Shown here: positions 15,005-16,033 of the stretch, one piece after another | Layout: every line of letters begins with the position of its first letter | Position numbering within the stretch: the first letter of the stretch is position 1 | Assembly: GCA_041650255.1 (NCBI GenBank) | Contig: JBAZLL010000013.1 | Coordinates: 1-16,033, forward strand | DNA: 16,033 nucleotides | Reading direction: 5' to 3' | Source: 1-14-0-10-45-29 sp041650255 | GTDB lineage: Archaea > Micrarchaeota > Micrarchaeia > Anstonellales > Anstonellaceae | Position numbers and translations under genes: made by a program | The notes under the pieces: model-generated | The model's input: the letters and a program-made list of their open reading frames with translations, nothing else | Told to the model about the DNA's origin: nothing | The model's database searches: none

Positions 15005-16033
15005 ATGAAAGTTTGCTTTTATTTTCAAGTGCATCAGCCGATGCGGCTTGCCCAATTTTCAATTTTTTCAAAATCATCAGACACTTTTTTCTCCCGCTAT
15101 TTTGACGAGAATCTCAACAAGCAAATTCTGGACAAGGTTGCAACAAAATGCTATATTCCAACGAACCAGATTTTGCTTGATGCGCTTGAGAAAAATCCGA
15201 ATTTGAAAATCAGCTTCTCAATAACCGGCGTATTTTTGGAGCAGGCGCGTCTTTACAATCCCGAAATAATAGAGTCGTTTCGTGCTTTGGCAAAAACCGG
15301 CAGGGTGGATTTTCTCTCGGAAACTTACTATCATTCGCTCTCAAGCCTGTTTAATGAAAAAGAGGAATTTGCCGCACAGCTAAAACTGCACGAGCAGGCA
15401 ATTTCCGAATTTGCAAAACCCTCGCAAGTTCTTAGAAACACGGAAGCAATGTTTTCAAACAACATCGCGTCCATGGCGGAAGGGCTCGGATACAAGGGGA
15501 TAATGACCGAAGGGCTTGAGCATCTTCTGGGATGGCGCTCGCCCACTTATGTATATTCCGTAAAAAATTGCAAATCAATCAAGGCACTGCTTAGACACTT
15601 TAAACTCTCTGACGATATCGGGTATCGCTTCTCGCAAAAAAGCTGGAATGAATGGCCGCTCACCGCGCCAAAATATACAAAATGGCTTTCTGATTTGCAG
15701 GGCGACTGCGTGAATTTATTCATGGATTATGAAACATTCGGCGAGCATCATTGGGCCGATACCGGCATACACAATTTTCTAAAGCATCTTTTTAGCGAGA
15801 TTGAAAATTACAAGCATCTGGAATTTGCGACTCCCGGCGAAATTGCAAATTCAATTGAGCCCCGCGGCGAAATAGATTCAGACAGCGTAATCTCTTGGGC
15901 GGATAACGAGCGCGACACTTCCGCATGGCTTGGAAACGAGATGCAACATTCATGCTGGAGCGAGCTTACCTCTTTGGAAAAGCCGATAAAAGAAATAAAC
16001 GACCCGGAGCTTTTGCGCGCATGGAGGCATCTG
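15005..16033 (+). CDS. GH57 alpha-amylase-family enzyme (3' end outside window)
   Basis: The frame is open from ATG 15005 to the right edge (343 codons, no stop), so the C terminus is missing. GH57 motifs: H10-Q-P near the start (F-Q-V-H-Q-P), S-E-T-Y-Y-H-S-L, a R-N-T-E147-A-M-F segment with the probable catalytic nucleophile glutamate, and F-M-D241-Y-E-T-F-G-E-H with the probable acid/base aspartate. This pattern is that of archaeal GH57 alpha-amylases acting on alpha-1,4-glucans rather than branching enzymes. The start is supported by GGGGTAAATAA directly upstream. It lies 37 bases after the glycosyltransferase and is probably co-transcribed. No signal peptide is visible, so a cytoplasmic role in glycogen turnover is likely. 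Confidence 0.85.
   Translation, partial: MKVCFYFQVHQPMRLAQFSIFSKSSDTFFSRYFDENLNKQILDKVATKCYIPTNQILLDALEKNPNLKISFSITGVFLEQARLYNPEIIESFRALAKTGRVDFLSETYYHSLSSLFNEKEEFAAQLKLHEQAISEFAKPSQVLRNTEAMFSNNIASMAEGLGYKGIMTEGLEHLLGWRSPTYVYSVKNCKSIKALLRHFKLSDDIGYRFSQKSWNEWPLTAPKYTKWLSDLQGDCVNLFMDYETFGEHHWADTGIHNFLKHLFSEIENYKHLEFATPGEIANSIEPRGEIDSDSVISWADNERDTSAWLGNEMQHSCWSELTSLEKPIKEINDPELLRAWRHL

Overview
The window looks like a chromosomal segment from an archaeon. The promoters have TATA-box/leaderless architecture, terminators look like oligo-T tracts, and the gene content (an N-glycosylation-sequon-rich surface protein, a TIGR00288-type NYN protein, and an archaeal-type glycosyltransferase next to a GH57 enzyme) is archaeal. 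The compact genes and the giant NosD/LamG surface protein suggest a DPANN lineage such as Micrarchaeota or Diapherotrites, but nothing here (no rRNA, no ribosomal protein) fixes the phylum. No tRNA, rRNA, insertion sequence or CRISPR array was seen.

Layout. (1) Bases 1-5723 (+) are the 3' part of one very large surface-protein gene whose 5' end lies outside the window. It has two tandem ~500-residue parallel beta-helix units, two Ig-like modules flanking a LamG domain, another Ig-like stretch and a C-terminal domain. The cores of the beta-helix units are visibly GC-richer than their edges and than the rest of the window. (2) Bases 5724-5951 are a convergent gap with four degenerate ~23-bp repeats and terminator-like sequence. 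(3) Bases 5952-12263 (-) are a tight four-gene operon, listed here in transcription order: a signal-peptide-bearing two-helix protein (VirB2-like pilin candidate), a second two-helix miniprotein, an 848-residue secreted-plus-polytopic protein whose C-terminal half resembles VirB6/TrbL/CedA in topology, and a PrgI-VirB4 fusion ATPase. This is the core of a type IV secretion/conjugation-type or Ced-like DNA-transfer machine, without a relaxase, coupling protein or outer-membrane parts in view. (4) A TatD-family nuclease gene reads away from the operon (+), and one near-palindromic TATA element sits between them. (5) A NYN/PIN-like RNase-type gene (+), a run of T-tracts, then a glycogen-synthase-like glycosyltransferase (+) and a GH57 alpha-amylase-like gene (+) that runs off the right edge.

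How they may work together. The four-gene operon is the most interesting part: a minimal pilus/DNA-transport apparatus placed next to a giant adhesin-like glycoprotein and divergent from a DNase-family gene. Cell-cell contact and DNA (or other macromolecule) exchange is a reasonable hypothesis, but it rests on topology, motifs and synteny only. The glycosyltransferase/GH57 pair is probably storage alpha-glucan metabolism and is likely unrelated.
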